Below are positions 12,404 to 24,918 of a stretch of 64,000 nucleotides of DNA, one piece after another. The stretch covers positions 1,302,001 through 1,366,000 of the forward strand of contig CAJQUN010000055.1 of assembly GCA_907163345.1 (NCBI GenBank). Direction: 5' to 3'. This stretch comes from Haberlea rhodopensis. Its lineage: Eukaryota > Streptophyta > Magnoliopsida > Lamiales > Gesneriaceae. The notes beneath the pieces are model-generated. The model worked only from the letters and a program-made list of their open reading frames with translations, made no database searches and was not told the origin of the DNA. Numbering within the stretch: position 1 is the first letter of the stretch; each line of letters starts with the position of its first letter. The position numbers and the translations under genes were made by a program.

Positions 12404-12830
12404 ATGACGACCCGCGCAATAGCCGATAGAATCCGTAATCTAGAGCATGAGATAGATGAGCTTAAGGCATCCTTAGATAATGAGAGGCGAGATAAGGACG
12501 AGTTTCATGGCCAAGCCCAAACAATGACAACCACCATCGTCGTGCCGAAGATCGACTTACTAAAGCACTCGAGGACAATAAAACACTTGTAAGAGTCCAC
12601 GTTAACAAGTGCGAGCAATTGGAATGCTTCGAGCAAGAGTTCAATGAGTTTGGTGAGTACATGTGGACACGAATCCAATCTCTCACGTATGAGAAGAGTG
12701 AATTGGCACAGGAAGTCGCCTCAAGGAATCTATGATTAATTACCTGATGGAAGATGAAGATCCCGAAGAAGATCCTTTAGAGGTGGAAAATGTGGAAGAC
12801 GATTTAGGAAGTGGAGACGTAGTGGATTAG
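12404..12830 (+). pseudogene. Element A upstream ORF (ORF1), acidic coiled-coil protein, broken
   Basis: The ORF starts MTTRAIADRIRNLEHEIDEL at 12404 and is homologous to the protein at 50817 in element F (MTTRAQSVQIL..). It is rich in Glu, Lys and Leu with heptad-like spacing, as in a coiled coil. It reads on in a second frame (EDRLTKALEDNKTLVRVHVN.., TYEKSELAQEVAS) after a frameshift near 12530, then in a third frame to an acidic end (EDPEEDPLEVENVEDDLGSG) and a TAG at 12828-12830. A spacer of about 200 bp separates it from gag. I know of no assigned function for this ORF. Confidence 0.6.
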
Positions 12831-13031
12831 TTCATTAGGGTGCAATATAAAAATAAAAATAAAAAAATATTTTTTTGTATTTAATAATCTCATTTAACTT
12901 GGTTGGATTCCATTATGAACATTTCCATTTATAAATAAAAGTCGTTACTTCCCTTTTAATGTGTTTCCGATATGTTTCTTTAACAATTATACTATTGCGT
13001 AATGACCTTAGATCTATACAATTTAAAGGAC

Positions 13032-14250
13032 ATGGTTGAACGACCTATTCAAAATAACCGCAACCCCCACTATGCAACCCAACCTAACAACATTGGGGGA
13101 TAAACTAATGGGAACCAGAACCCACCACCACCACCACCACCACCGAGAGTAGGCTTAAGCCGCGAGGACTTAATGGCGATTGCCACCATTGTGGCTACGA
13201 CACTACAAAGCTTGGGTAACCATGCTAACAACCAGCCACAATCTCAGCCAGCCCAACCTCCACAAGGGATCAAGTATCATTATGAGTCCCTTCGCAAGAA
13301 CAGAGCTCTGACCTTTGATGGCAATCCAGATCCCGAAACGGCCCAGAATTGGCATAAAGAGACAGAAAATCACCACAGACTGCTTGAAGTGCCTCAAAAC
13401 CTCAAGGTTGAAGTCACAACATCATTTCTCGTTGACAAAGCAAGTAAATGGTGGGAAAACACGTCACCATCGATGGCAGAAACGGGACCAATCACCTGAC
13501 AAAGGTTCCGAGAAGCTTTCCTAATGCAATATTTTCCAACAGCCATACACGTCCAGAAGCTGAATGAATTCGAGCACTTGACAAAGACGCCTGACATGTC
13601 AGTGGTTGAATATACCTCAAAGTTCAATTATCTAGGAACTTATGCACCAACTACTATGGCCGATGAGACCCTGAAACTACATCGCTTCAGGAATGGATTG
13701 ATCAATCGTATCCAATCTGCCCTTGCAATATATGAAACCGCAAGCTTTGGAGACCTAATGAGAGCAGCCATCAGAGATGAAACTGATATAAAACGTCGTG
13801 AATATGATTTTAAGGGCAAGCGACCTCCCACTAGCCAACACGACGTCAATGGCCAGAATTTCAAAAGGGCTAATACGTCCAATGATCATCAAAATGGACC
13901 CACATCTGTCCCAACCTACCAAAGATTCCCAAACTGTTCGACTTGTGGCTTTGCACATACTGGGGAATGCCGTAGAAAAATAGGAGCGTGCTTCCGATAT
14001 TGGAAGTTTGGACATAAGATTGCAGAATGCCCTGAACCCGGATGAGACAATTACAAGTAATGACGGCCCTCCAAACAAGCCAAGGGAGAACAAACCAAAT
14101 GCTCGGGTCTATGCCATAACACAAGAAGAAGCAGAAGACGTGAACAACGTCGCGGCAGGTACCATGTTACTAAACAACTTACCAGCATATACATTGCTTG
14201 ATGGTGGTGTCACGCATTCATATCCAAGAGATTGTTGAGAAACTAGTACT
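13032..14250 (+). pseudogene. Element A gag and start of protease, broken
   Basis: The Met at 13032 (MVERPIQNNRNPHYA) is followed by a TAA at about 13102, a proline run (eight Pro near 13120-13145), then the retrotransposon gag core (LTFDGNPDPETAQNWHKE to YNYLGTYAPTT-like sequence). A TGA near 13497 replaces the usual Trp before QRFREAF. The nucleocapsid has CSTCGFAHTGEC and CFRYWKFGHKIAEC; the second Cys of the second knuckle has become Tyr. The protease start shows LLDGGVTHSY in place of D-S/T-G-A-T-H-S-F. Coding ends at TGA near 14236, where pol should continue but is deleted. Confidence 0.85.
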
Positions 14251-14331
14251 CAAGCCATAAATACCCGTTTCATTTCTAAGGTTAAACTCGCTCAAGTTTC
14301 GAGGACGAAACTTTCAATAATGAGGGAGGGA
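14251..14331 (+). other. Pol deletion junction and polypurine tract of element A
   Basis: Just after the protease motif the sequence becomes the extreme 3' end of pol (KLAQVSRTKLS, cf. KLTRVSRTKLP at the end of element F's pol). The polypurine tract TGAGGGAGGGA (14321-14331) abuts the LTR. More than 3 kb of reverse transcriptase and integrase sequence is therefore absent. Confidence 0.8.
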
Positions 14332-15992
14332 TGTAAAAACCCGATTTTCCAACTAAGTCAAACACTAAAATTTTAGTCAAACAAACTACTAAATATTGTT
14401 TATTTAAATAACTAACTTAATATTAAGATAATCAAGACTTTGTATAGAGATAATACTGTGTTTATAATATTCAATCTTGTAGACTTTTAAAACAATTAAA
14501 AGTGTGTAGATAATTAAGAATACTAGTAAAGATAATAATAATTGATATGATCAATATCTTAGCTAATAAAACACGTAATAGATAACCTTGTAAATTATAA
14601 AACACTTGATGGATTATTATTTAGATTATGAACTAATAGATAAATAATTAGCTAGGTTTCAAATAATTGAAAGATAATTATCTAATATACAAAATACTTG
14701 ATAGATGATGATAGGAGATACAAAACATTTGATAAATCATATTTTGAATTGTAGCTAATGAATTACCTAACAAAATAATTAAAGGATAATCATGAGTTAT
14801 CAAAATAAATGGAGTCAAAGTCCAAATCACCACATCAGCCAAGGAATATCTGAAGATATTGCACTTCAATTTCGAAAACTCGCCACTTCTTATTTCGAAA
14901 CTTAATCATTATAAATCCTGAAGTTTCAGTCATAAAGTTGCAACCAAAAAACAGCGCCTTTTTCGTGAAAATTTCCAGCCTAAAACCTTCGAAATTTCAT
15001 TCCTAAAATAAAAAAAAAATCGATTATTGCACACACAAATTCACAAAATGGAGGCACTTGTAGCTTTAAGGAGAAGGATTTCATCGTGCTTTTGCAACCT
15101 AGTTCATTCTTCTGTTAAAATAGCTGTAAGTGGGTTTTGTTATATATTCGTTCAATTTTGAAAATCATATGTATTTTTGAAAACACAATCGATTATGTGA
15201 ATTATGTTAAAATTATGCCTATTATATTACAAGGTCCATTATGGGCAATATTATATTATACGGCTCAAAGGGGCATATTATATTATACATACCAATGGGG
15301 CATATTATATTAAAATTATGTTATATGGCCAATGGGGGTAATTATAATATACGGCTCAAAGAGGGCATATTTTATATTATAACGCTCAAAGGTGACATAT
15401 TATATTATACGGCCCAATGTGGCATATTATATTAAAATTATGTTATATGGCCCAATGGGGTAATTATATTATATGGCTCGATGAGAGCAATTATGTATAT
15501 GGCCCAATGTAGGTAACTATATGGCTCAATGAGAGCAATTATATTACAAGATCCAATGTGAGCAATATTATATTATATGGCTCGATGAGAGCAATTATAT
15601 TAAATTATGTTATGATGTATTCTCATCAGTTTATGATCTGATTATGATATGTGCTTTGGAAAATTATGAAAAAAGTATTATATTGTCACATCGATTGGCC
15701 CCCATTTGCTGAGTGCTGAACAAAACACTCACCCCTTACTCTCCCTCCCAGATAGAATCGAATAAGAAACCGAAGACGAAGATCAATCAGTTTGGAGATA
15801 ATGATTTAGTTGATGTTGTTCAAGACGCCGCTGCCATTGATTTATGAAGCTTCCGCTGATAAGTGTAAGAAATATTTATTTTATGGATAAAAGACTGATT
15901 ATAAGTGAATTCTGTATTACGATGCTTGTTGATTTCGAGTTGTTATTTGGAATCAACACCGGTGTTATCGACCCCAATTTCGGGGCGTGACA
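14332..15992 (+). repeat. 3' LTR of element A
   Basis: TGTAAAAACCCGATTTT..CGGGGCGTGACA, 1661 bp. The right part aligns to window positions 1-1121. The short tandem block recurs at about 15225-15610. Confidence 0.9.
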
Positions 15993-16463
15993 AAGTTGAC
16001 GTGCATGGAGGTGTCCAAAACCAGAAACGAGTGTTTTCGAAATCAAACCGGATATTAAAATTATATGAGACAATTTGAAAATTGACTCTAGTCAATCAAA
16101 TTTTTAGATTTTTGACCCTCTCCACTTATTCTTTTGTTGATTAACATTCCTTTTAAAAAATTAAATGTTTCTTTTTCATGATTAACCTTGTATGCCTCCA
16201 ATCAGTGTTTTGAAAATCCGACTGGACCGACCAGTTTAACCAGTTTAACAACAACAAGATACCAGAAATCAATGGCAAAGAATGCTCTCTATAACACGTT
16301 TTCACATTTTCTTTAAGCAGCACACCGGGAACGGGAGATAAGACAACCAGGGCGGTCCACCGACGGTTTGTCATTCCCCTTCCCCTGGAATTGATCTAAG
16401 GTTCTAGTCCAACTCCTCCCTCCCCCTCCCCCCTAAGAAAATTATCATTGGATTCTCCCTCAA

Positions 16464-16527
<64 letters not shown>

Positions 16528-16945
16528 GGATTCAATTGAGGTGCAAAAGAATCAAGTATTTAGACGTATCAAAATATATATGGATCCGAATGCATTAGCC
16601 GTTTGGTATATGAGAAGAGATGAGCATAACATGTACAATTAAACTATGAAACATATAGTTTTATCATCTTTTGATTATCATATCTCTGTACCAAACGACA
16701 AAAGTATTAGCAAAAAATGGCCAACCACAGGTTGAAATTTGCCATTATCAACAACAAAGGGAAATGAACAAATATTAAGAATCTAGCTTTGTTCACGCAA
16801 GTATTACACATTCATATAATCTGAATCCAAAGCGATATTGTTATATCAATACATGGCACTACCACTGAAGTATCCTACAAAGAACGAAGTTTCAACTACA
16901 CTGAGAGAAACACAGAGTACGAAAAGTCATATCGTGAGAGTGGTA
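15993..16945 (+). other. Region between element A and MGST3; (AT)n tract
   Basis: No gene seen. A segment at 16200-16250 (CAGTGTTTTGAAAATCCGAC..GACCAGTTTAACCAGTTTAA) resembles a common low-copy plant repeat end. A perfect (AT)n microsatellite spans 16469-16518. Sequence just left of 16946 would be the MGST3 3' UTR. Confidence 0.5.
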
Positions 16946-19900
16946 TCATCTTGTGAGTAAATGCAAGCCATACGAAATTGTGCAAAGCATAAGCCCCAGC
17001 ACGGCCAAGAATCCGTATTTACTGCACGACAAAAAATAATAACTTTTCATAAACATCAAAATGAGAGAAGCTACAAGAACATGCATTAGATGATATAATA
17101 AAGGATCATCTATACTGGCATCATTGTTCTTATAGGCGCATACAGTACTAACATACACACAAGTGCCTCGGACCCTAGACACTAGTCGCTCTCGCAAGGT
17201 CAAGCCATATTGCCTCTTTGAATTGAGGCTCTCTTGGGCATAAAATATAGAATCTAAACATATGTCATGTAGCATCAAGTATGTATGATGAACATTAGTT
17301 AGTGTGTGGAAATATGAACACTATTACAGCATATATTACCTAAATTCATAATCCTTAGCATATGCTTAAATTGTACGTAGAGCCTTTAAAGGCACATTTT
17401 CAATCCCGCTTCCCTATAGGACTGTGCTTAGTCGAGGTCTGTGCATCACAGCGAGCAATAATGGGTTGTGTTGTAAGCTTTTAGTGATTAAGATTGACAT
17501 TTATATACACATTCTACGAACAAAATTGGTGCAAAACCAGCTAGAACTTGTAACTCATCGACTTGTTGTAATAAATTAAAATAATGCACCATGTAATCAT
17601 CATCTTGGAAGAAAGAAAGGACCCAACGATTTGTCTTCCATACACATGCTCCTAAACAACACAACAGTGTCATGTCAAGAAGGAAAATACATTCAAACCT
17701 CAACAACACATAGTGAGTCTCCCACCCTTGGTCTAATCAAATACTCTGCTTCATTTACCACTCTTAACCTCAAAACATTATCTCCTTAGAACAACCACCC
17801 TCTCCAATAGTTGCTTGCATCATTCAAAATAGTGTTTTAGAGTAAAATGTCTGAATGGACCAGAAATCTTGATCTTCTTCAATCCCTTTTAAAATTATAG
17901 AAGGGATTATTATATCACTTTGCCCCTCCCCCAAATGCCCCCACCACGCTAAGGGTGAAATTTTGAGGGCTTGCCTCCGTCACTGTTCCCGTCATATATT
18001 AACTTATCATGGCGGTTGTTGAACGTAAATAGCCTAATGCCAACTGCACCCAATTAGCTGGTTAGAAAACAAGGGACTAAGATTCATGTTCTTTTTGACA
18101 CTCAAAACTATATATAGATAATTGAGGTAAAGCATGACAGATTTTCTCACATAGATCCAATTGTTATATATATCATAAATAAAGAAAATATGATTAACTT
18201 CATAGTTTGTGTACAAACCATTAATCATAGTTCTGAAATTAATAAAGGGATATGGAGAAAGAAACAAACCCGATTGAAAGACGTTTTTTAGGATCACCAG
18301 TGGAGTAGCCTTTGAAGTAGTAAAAGCGTGAAACAATATAAGCAACTCCGAGTGATGCACAAATCAAAGGATGCCCGATTCCTCCCAATATCATCAACAT
18401 GAAAAACATTGGCATCATTTCCAAGGAATTCTGGTGCCCCCTCTGCACCACATTATTTATCAACCAATAAATAATCATCACGTAAACGACAACACTTACA
18501 ATCGTTGGCGAGTTTGAATATAGATGCAACTTGCTCAAAAAAGTTTTTTACTTAAAAAAAAGCTCAATTAGATTAACCAAAGGCAATGTTTTAATTCCGG
18601 AAAACAAACATTCATATTATTTGAAATCTGTAACCGAAAAAATATTGCACTACGCATTTCCTTATCCGAAAAACCTCACACCTCCAATTCAGATCAGATA
18701 CATTTTCAGGAAACATAATCTAGAAATACCTGAACATAACCACGTAATACTGAGCTTTAAGTTTATTTCTCTCTGTCCCTACTTCTATATTCTTTATATC
18801 CATAAATGTGTTTTTAAAAGGCTTTAAAAAGGCAAACTTCAGTAAACCATGGTGATTTTTTTTTTCAAGTAAGCACTTTTTTTGTTGAGATGATAGCAGT
18901 TAAAACAACTGATACACGTGGGCATACAAGCCAGATGTCAGTTGATCACTCAGTTAGCAGTTGCAGCAACTGATACAAGTGTTGCAGCAACTGATAGTCA
19001 GTTAGTTAGAAGATCAGTTAGTAGTTGGTTAACTGAGTTCATGTTGATAGCTAGTTATCGATGTATAATTAGGGAACAATGTACACACTTGAATTGAATA
19101 AAATCATTTTTTTTCTTCTCCCATTGATTCACCAATTACATTGAACTCTTCTTCAGTTTATGTGCTCATCACTTTTATGAATACATCTATACAGATTTAA
19201 CATTTTTAAATTCACTTATTTATCCAAACGGACTCAAACAATGGAAAATGGTGATGTTAGGCTGCCCAATAGTTATTGGAGAGAGGAATGCGATGCTTAT
19301 TAAAAATTCTTTTAACAATTTATACGGAGTCCGAAACCTTTTTCATGCATTTACTCCAAAATGTTTTGAATTGGAGGGATAATTCCTTCCATGATTCCAT
19401 CATCCCTCCGTTGCTAGCCTGCCTCTTGATGGCATGCATTCTAATTTTATGGCTTATTAGTTACTTTTATGATGGCACAAATGTGGTGACCCAAACCATA
19501 GTTATTAAAAGCCCGCAAGGCAAGGGCTTTAGCACGCCTTAGCCCAAGGCTCAGGAATCACAGCGTCTTGCCCTCCTTGTTTCGGAAAGGCGCATGCCTT
19601 TGAGCGCTTCCTGCGCTTTTACTCATAACAAAGGCACGCGCTTTAAAACGCCTTTGTTAAGGGCTGAGAATATAGGTGGCTATATATTTATATTTGGGCT
19701 TATTAAAAATAGCACAAGCTATAGGATGTTCATGTTTATCTGTTACGTACATTGTTTTTCGTTAGCTGAGCTAGAGGAAGAGAATGATGTTGAGAGGTAT
19801 AAATTTGGTGATGATACAGAGATGAAAATGACACTGATCTTAAAGTTAAAGATATTAGTGATAAATAGATTAGCTAGTGCGCTTTTCAATTTTAATATTA

Positions 19901-20769
19901 GTTAAACGATATTTTTGTATTATGATATTTAAAATTTTATTTTATTTTGTTGTTATTTGATGCTTACTTTATTATTTAAATTTGTTATCTTTAAGTTTGT
20001 TTGTTTATTTATAACTGTTAAAATTTATGGGCATTTTTGCATTTTTGATATATTAAGAACATATAAATTAGTGAGCTCTACTTTAGTAAATTGTGCGTTT
20101 CACGTCGGTGCTATGCGCTATAGCCCCATGACACTTTTGGCTTCAGTACCTATGCACCTTTAATAACTATGTCTCAAACCACGACACGCAATCAGACAAT
20201 ACATGTCATTTGTAAAAAAAAAAAATTGACATGATATCCCCATAATTGGACCTCCAAAAAAAAATTCACATGCTAAAATATGTGACTAATATTATATCTA
20301 GATATAATCCATGAAAAATAATTCAGTAATAAACGAGGTCATGGATGAAACAAATAAGGCGATGCACTTAATTGACAAAAGAAAAACGAAAAAACCTGAA
20401 CACAGTTAAAGATCATAGCATCTTTGTTTTCAGCTTCTGTGACATACATCGTGGGATAGAACACTTTATACCTGCAATTAAATTAACAAAGCTACACAAA
20501 ATAAAACCCAGACATTCTGATATTCAAGAAAAGGACTTCAATTAAATTAACAAAGCTACACAAAATAAAACCCAGACATTCTGATATTCAAGAAAAGGAC
20601 TTCCAATAAGTGCCTAAAACATCTAATTAAATCCCAGAAAAGGAGAGAAACAATACTTCTTTCGGGCTCTGCCAACTTGAGAGGCCATCCAAAAATTAAG
20701 AAAACAGTAGAGAACAAGAACAAAAACCACATATCCGTAGTCTTTTGGCAGTAATTCAACTCCACCCAT
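16946..20769 (-). CDS. MGST3: Microsomal glutathione S-transferase 3 (MAPEG family), four exons, complete
   Basis: MGST3 is a small integral membrane enzyme of the endoplasmic reticulum with glutathione transferase/peroxidase activity on lipid peroxides. Exons on the minus strand: 20769-20657, 20471-20396, 18442-18270, 17021-16946 (stop TGA at 16946-16948). All three introns are GT..AG and the phases join to give 145 residues, the usual family length. Evidence: N-terminal MGGVELLPKDYGYV, first membrane segment at about residues 12-30, ARKKYKV (35-41), the signature FNCVQRGHQNSLE (59-71, spanning exons 2 and 3), GGIGHPLICASLG, FKGYSTGDPKKR, and a last membrane segment FLAVLGLMLCTISYG near the C-terminus. 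Introns of 185, 1953 and 1248 bp hold repeat insertions, but the exons have no lesion. A TATA-like AATAAATACT lies about 190 bp upstream (weak). Confidence 0.93.
18883..19171. mobile_element. Probable small solo LTR in MGST3 intron 2
   Basis: It starts TGTTGAGATGATAGCAG and ends GTGCTCATCA, with repeated CAGTTGCAGCAACTGATAC motifs and an AATAAAATCA near the end, as in small Copia LTRs. The right flank is CTTTT; the left flank is CTTTTTT, so the duplication is blurred by a T run. Moderate support only. Confidence 0.5.
19497..20171. mobile_element. Non-autonomous hAT-like DNA transposon in MGST3 intron 2
   Basis: The left end CATAGTTATTAAAAGC is an inverted repeat of the right end (reverse complement CATAGTTATTAAAGGT). 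Flanking 8-mers ACCCAAAC (19489-19496) and TCTCAAAC (20172-20179) match at 6 of 8 bases, as expected for an old hAT duplication. The GC-rich left third has repeated AAGGCACGCGC/CGCCTT motifs. No transposase is encoded. Confidence 0.55.
20476..20603. repeat. Perfect 64-bp tandem duplication in MGST3 intron 1
   Basis: AATTAAATTAACAAAGCTAC begins at 20476 and again at 20540; the two 64-base units look identical. On the coding strand the duplication lies immediately upstream of the exon 2 acceptor (TTGCAG, ending at 20472). Confidence 0.9.
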
Positions 20770-21898
20770 GCTCTCTTTCACTAGAGAAATCTTTGAAACT
20801 GGGTTTTCTTTTTTGGTGTGTTTAGTGAGGTTTCCTAGCAAGTGCCGTGGATTTTATGAACGCTGTTTTTCGAGAATCAGCTTATTCCCCAAGGCAGATT
20901 GCAATCTGGATTTGACTTGGTTTCCATTTCTTTATCGCTTGCAACACACTTTACTAGTATTTATTAGAATTGATTTCTAAGCTTTAAAATAATTCATTAT
21001 TAAAAATATTTTAAAATATATGTATGGTATTTTCACATGTGCTCACAAAATATATAGTAATAATAATAATATTTATCTAATTTGACATGTATTTATATGA
21101 AAACTGAAAATAAAAATATGTTTAAAAAATTGAGAAGCAGTAAATTCATGGCGGACTTAGAATCCAAGAGAAGGTCAACAAAATTTAGGGGGAAAAATAC
21201 AATTTAAGGGGGATACGATTTTTGAGGGAACGCGTTTGCCATCCTTTATTTGGCTGAGCGTCCGCCCTCGACGGTATCGACTTCTGCCTCTACCTAATGC
21301 ACAACCCTACGGCACAATGTTCTATTGCTTGGCATTTTACCAGCAAGCATAGAATCACTTGGAATTTTTTGCAATATATATTAATGAGGTGGTGAGAATG
21401 ATAGAGCTCCACTTATTCTATATGGATACAGATGTTCCTTGTCATACTAATCGTGCTCTGGATTGAAAGGCAGTTTACCCCATATAATATTCAAAATATA
21501 AAGTTTACCCCACATTAGTTTGAAAATAGGTAGTTTATCATCTATGGTTTGTGAATATGTTTAAAACACTCCCTCCATATATGGGACGGGGTGCTATGTT
21601 CAACAAATCACATTCTATTTTGAAAATCATGGGGGTAAACTGACAATTTTCAAACAACATGGATGTAAACTGCATAATTACAAATCATATGTGGTAAAGT
21701 TTCTATTAGCGATATCACATGAGGGTAAATTGTTGTTGACTCTTTGTTTATATGACTACGAACTAGTGAGGGAGAATTATGCATAAACACGATAAATGTT
21801 AATAATATAAACACTAAAAATAAATTATTTAGCGTTCTGTGTGTGAAGCTGTCAAATGGCTGACATAAGACGAACGAAGACCAAACTTTTAGCAACAT
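20770..21898. other. MGST3 upstream region with a MITE-like block
   Basis: It contains the presumed MGST3 promoter and 5' UTR near 20770-20980. At about 21465-21730, GTTTACCCCA and GGGTAAACTG motifs occur in opposite orientations around a central segment, as in inverted-repeat MITEs; exact ends were not resolved. No gene seen. Confidence 0.4.
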
Positions 21899-22960
21899 TG
21901 TCACGCCCCGAGATTGGGATCAATAATATCAGCATTGATTTCAAATAACAATTCAAAATCAACAAGCTGCAAATTACAGATCTCAAAATAAAATCACTCT
22001 ATTATTGCATAAAGTAATATGTTTTACGGCTAAATCCAAATGACGTAAATTGTTCAAAATATCTTAAATATCAGTGGAACCATAAGTTTAATCAGAACTA
22101 ATATCTTGAGTGACAGCAGATCACCACCCCCAAAATTGGTGTTTTTCCTTGTATGTGACATCTTTCTCGTTCTTATCTTGATAGAGGATATAAGGGGTGA
22201 GCGTTGTGGTGCAAAACTCAGCAAGTGGGAGCCAATCGAATATGTAAAAAATACATAGATATATATATTGGTAGTTTTGAAAAAAGATATCACATAATCG
22301 AAACATATCTAATATGAACGTACTCATAACTGAACAGAATTTCGCTCGTCTGAGCCAGAACAGAAAATAGCATATCAGAACATATAATATATACTAATCA
22401 CATAAGATCGATCCACAAAATAGAAGAATTATAGAGGTGGCTCCTACATTCAAGATGTGGCTCCCGTACGTGTTGCACTTTTGCCCTGCAGGTTCAACAG
22501 GTGGCTCCCACGCACGTAGCACGTTGCTCCGATAACCTTATTTCCATGTATTTCGAATTTTCATGATATCATAGTTTTAATATAATTCACATATTGATTG
22601 AATTTTCAAGCATACATAGGATTTTCAAAACCTAAAAATTGTATTTATTACAAAAACACTTAGATGCTTTCTTAAATGACGTGAGTGGATTTGAGTTACT
22701 GGAAGACTTCAAAATTCACTGTTGAAGTCTGAGTACATTGATGGGGAGTTTAGATATTACAGATTGTCTCGTATTTATAAAAAGTTTATTATGTTACTAT
22801 TTTCCTTCACGTCTCTCCGATGCTCTTTCTCCTTCACGTTTCTCCAGCATTCAAAACTTGCAGCTGATCAACTTCGGAAAATATTGCTTTGATTATGTAT
22901 CACATTCCTCCATACTTATGAAAAGTTTCGTTTTCGAAACTTGAGTTATATTGATCCTTA
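21899..22960 (-). repeat. LTR remnant of the A/F family (minus orientation)
   Basis: It starts TGTCACGCCCCGAGATTGGG, the reverse complement of the A/F LTR end. Further blocks match reversed F LTR (CCCCCAAAATTGGTG, CTCAGCAAGTGGGAGCCAATCG). A minus-strand TATAAATA (about 22770) sits where the F LTR has its TATA box. The other end and a matching duplication were not found, so solo or truncated status is open. Confidence 0.6.
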
Positions 22961-23499
22961 AAAAGATAAGGATAGTGCTTGTGCATATCTTCTTGCAATT
23001 CACAGATAAAGACCATTGAACTTTAACATGTGTAATAATTTGAGGCTCCTGAGGCATAGTATGCTCTTTGTTTCCGGCTCATTCCTGAGAAACAAGCAGG
23101 TACGTGAAAATGAAATCACATGCAAGGGAACACACAGGAATCGGGTTGAGAAAGAAGCACGCCAGTCTAGTACGGAGGAAAATCACTAAAAAGTGACATC
23201 ATTTACTACTAAAAATTTATAGGAAAAATCCAATCTTTCTTCAATTCAAAAACTATCATCATCTGTTATATTTAAACCTAATTCCTAAAGCAAAATGACG
23301 GGGAACAGAAAAATTCAACCTGAAAAAGAGTCGTCGGGAATGAATGATGAATCTCCCTCCCTTTAATCTCATGAGGCACAATATTCTTGCTCATGGATAT
23401 ATTCAAGTAACTGTACATCACGCAATTGCATGTTCCATAACCATATGCAATTCCACACACTATCAGAATTAACCAAAAAAGCAACAATTATTATTTTTT
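22961..23499. other. Unassigned sequence
   Basis: A minus-strand open frame at 23278-23487 has a hydrophobic start (MLLFWLILIVCGIAYGYG) but no family I recognise. Nothing else is supported. Confidence 0.3.
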
Positions 23500-24890
23500 T
23501 TAAAAAAAAGAACCAGCAAAATACGCAAAAGCAAGTAAACTATGTCAAGTTATAATAAGTGGATTCGAATCCAAGTATCGTTCCCACATAGACTAATATT
23601 TAGTTACTAAAATTTTAATCACTTAATCAAGCTACACAAAATTAATAAAATAAGATGAATTGAAATTATAAATCTAAATTATATACAACAATTGATAATT
23701 AACTCTAATGTTAGTGAATGATCGAAGAATAAATCAAATTCACGTGAAATAATCAGGACACACAACGGCACCAAACTCTACTATGTTGACATCTATTAAA
23801 TTCAATTAATTATCATATTCTTGCATAATTACTGTGAAACCCCCAAACTTATTCAATAAAAGATTTTTCGAGTTAATAAAGCTATTAAATCTAACAGTCC
23901 AACTATTTCTAATTGAATTTAGTTAGATCTAACCGCATTATTCGCTAGGGAATTCAGTTTTCACCTAAAACCGCACATAGAAATCGAATTCTATTTCTAG
24001 TCGATTTTACTATATGTTGATTGACATCTTTGTTGCTATATTTAACCAATCCTCTTTCAATTTGTGATTAATCAACAAGCATTCAATTTTCAAGTTATTT
24101 ACAAGTAATATTAAATCAACATCAATCAATAAAAAGCAAGATAAATAATGTTCTAAAAATAACCAAAAATCAACAAAGCATTGTCTTGGGTCTATCATGG
24201 CCTTGATCTAAAATATCTACTCCATAAAATCAAACTAATTCATAGACATAACGTTTGAATAAAATCAAAATATATAAAGAAAAATAAACAAATCTCAGTG
24301 TGTTTGGCGTTTTCCCCCTTGAATTCGTCCTCAGCATCTCTCAATCTCTAGCAGTCGAGGATCAATCTTCAAAAGTTCACCAAAGATCTTCGTCTGGTGC
24401 TGCTCAGCCTTCGACTTTGGCTTAGGGTATTTTGCTTCAAAAAAGTGTCGAGTAGTTTCTACTTGAATTATGAAAAATCTCTCGAAAATTATATCTCTTT
24501 GACATCGGTTCTTTCCCTTTTATAGATTATGTGAGAGTCTTCAACTCCTCTAAGAACTCTAGATTTTATCTTCCAAAGATATGACCAAATCTTTCCTTCT
24601 TTATTATTTTATTGCCTTGGAATCTTGCAAAATTATATTGGAAGAGTTTATCAATCTTTTCATCAAATATTTCCTTAATTATCAAGATCTTGGATTCTTT
24701 CACATTTTGTTAGATATGTGGCGCCGAGTTTATCTTTTGGTCATCGGGCTTTTCATTTATTTCTTTGTGATCCTTCATCAGTTCTCAGGGTCAATCTTAC
24801 ATGGCGTTGAATTGTTTTTTTCCATATTTTATGTATTTTTTTCCAATTTGGTCAAACTAAAGAATATAAAATAATACGAATTATATTTCT
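23500..24890 (-). repeat. Degenerate LTR-like remnant (minus orientation)
   Basis: CGAATCCAAGTATCGTTCCC (about 23566), read in reverse, resembles the region near the 3' end of many long plant Gypsy LTRs (a comparable TGTGGGTTCGAC block lies near the end of the solo LTR at 51507-52989). The rest is AT-rich with no open frame. Ends were not resolved. Confidence 0.4.
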
Positions 24891-24918
24891 CAAGATTAAG
24901 CCATATATTGTTTCACAG

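Larger units (their letters stand above)
1..15992 (+). mobile_element. Element A: Gypsy LTR retrotransposon, pol-deleted, 5' end outside window
   Basis: The 5' LTR (1-1121, left end cut off), primer site, leader, upstream ORF, gag and start of protease are followed directly by the polypurine tract and the 3' LTR (14332-15992). Reverse transcriptase, RNase H and integrase are missing. Element B (1747-11659) interrupts the leader. The LTR starts TGTAAAAACCCG and ends GGGGCGTGACA, like element F, and the tail before the polypurine tract (SRTKLS..REG) also matches F, so A and F belong to one Tekay/Del-like group. The right-hand target duplication would be AAGTT (15993-15997); its partner lies outside the window. 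Confidence 0.85.

Noticed and set aside
17488..17709. Minus-strand open frame in MGST3 intron 3
   Set aside because: No recognised family, lies inside an intron and has no splice support; could be an old transposon remnant.
22060..22330. Overlapping minus-strand frames of 70-80 codons
   Set aside because: They lie in an LTR remnant and match no protein.
23278..23487. Minus-strand open frame with a hydrophobic N-terminus
   Set aside because: Short, no family recognised, no exon partners found.
23500..24890. Calling this a solo LTR with defined ends
   Set aside because: I found no TG..CA pair with a matching 5-bp duplication; reported only as a remnant.
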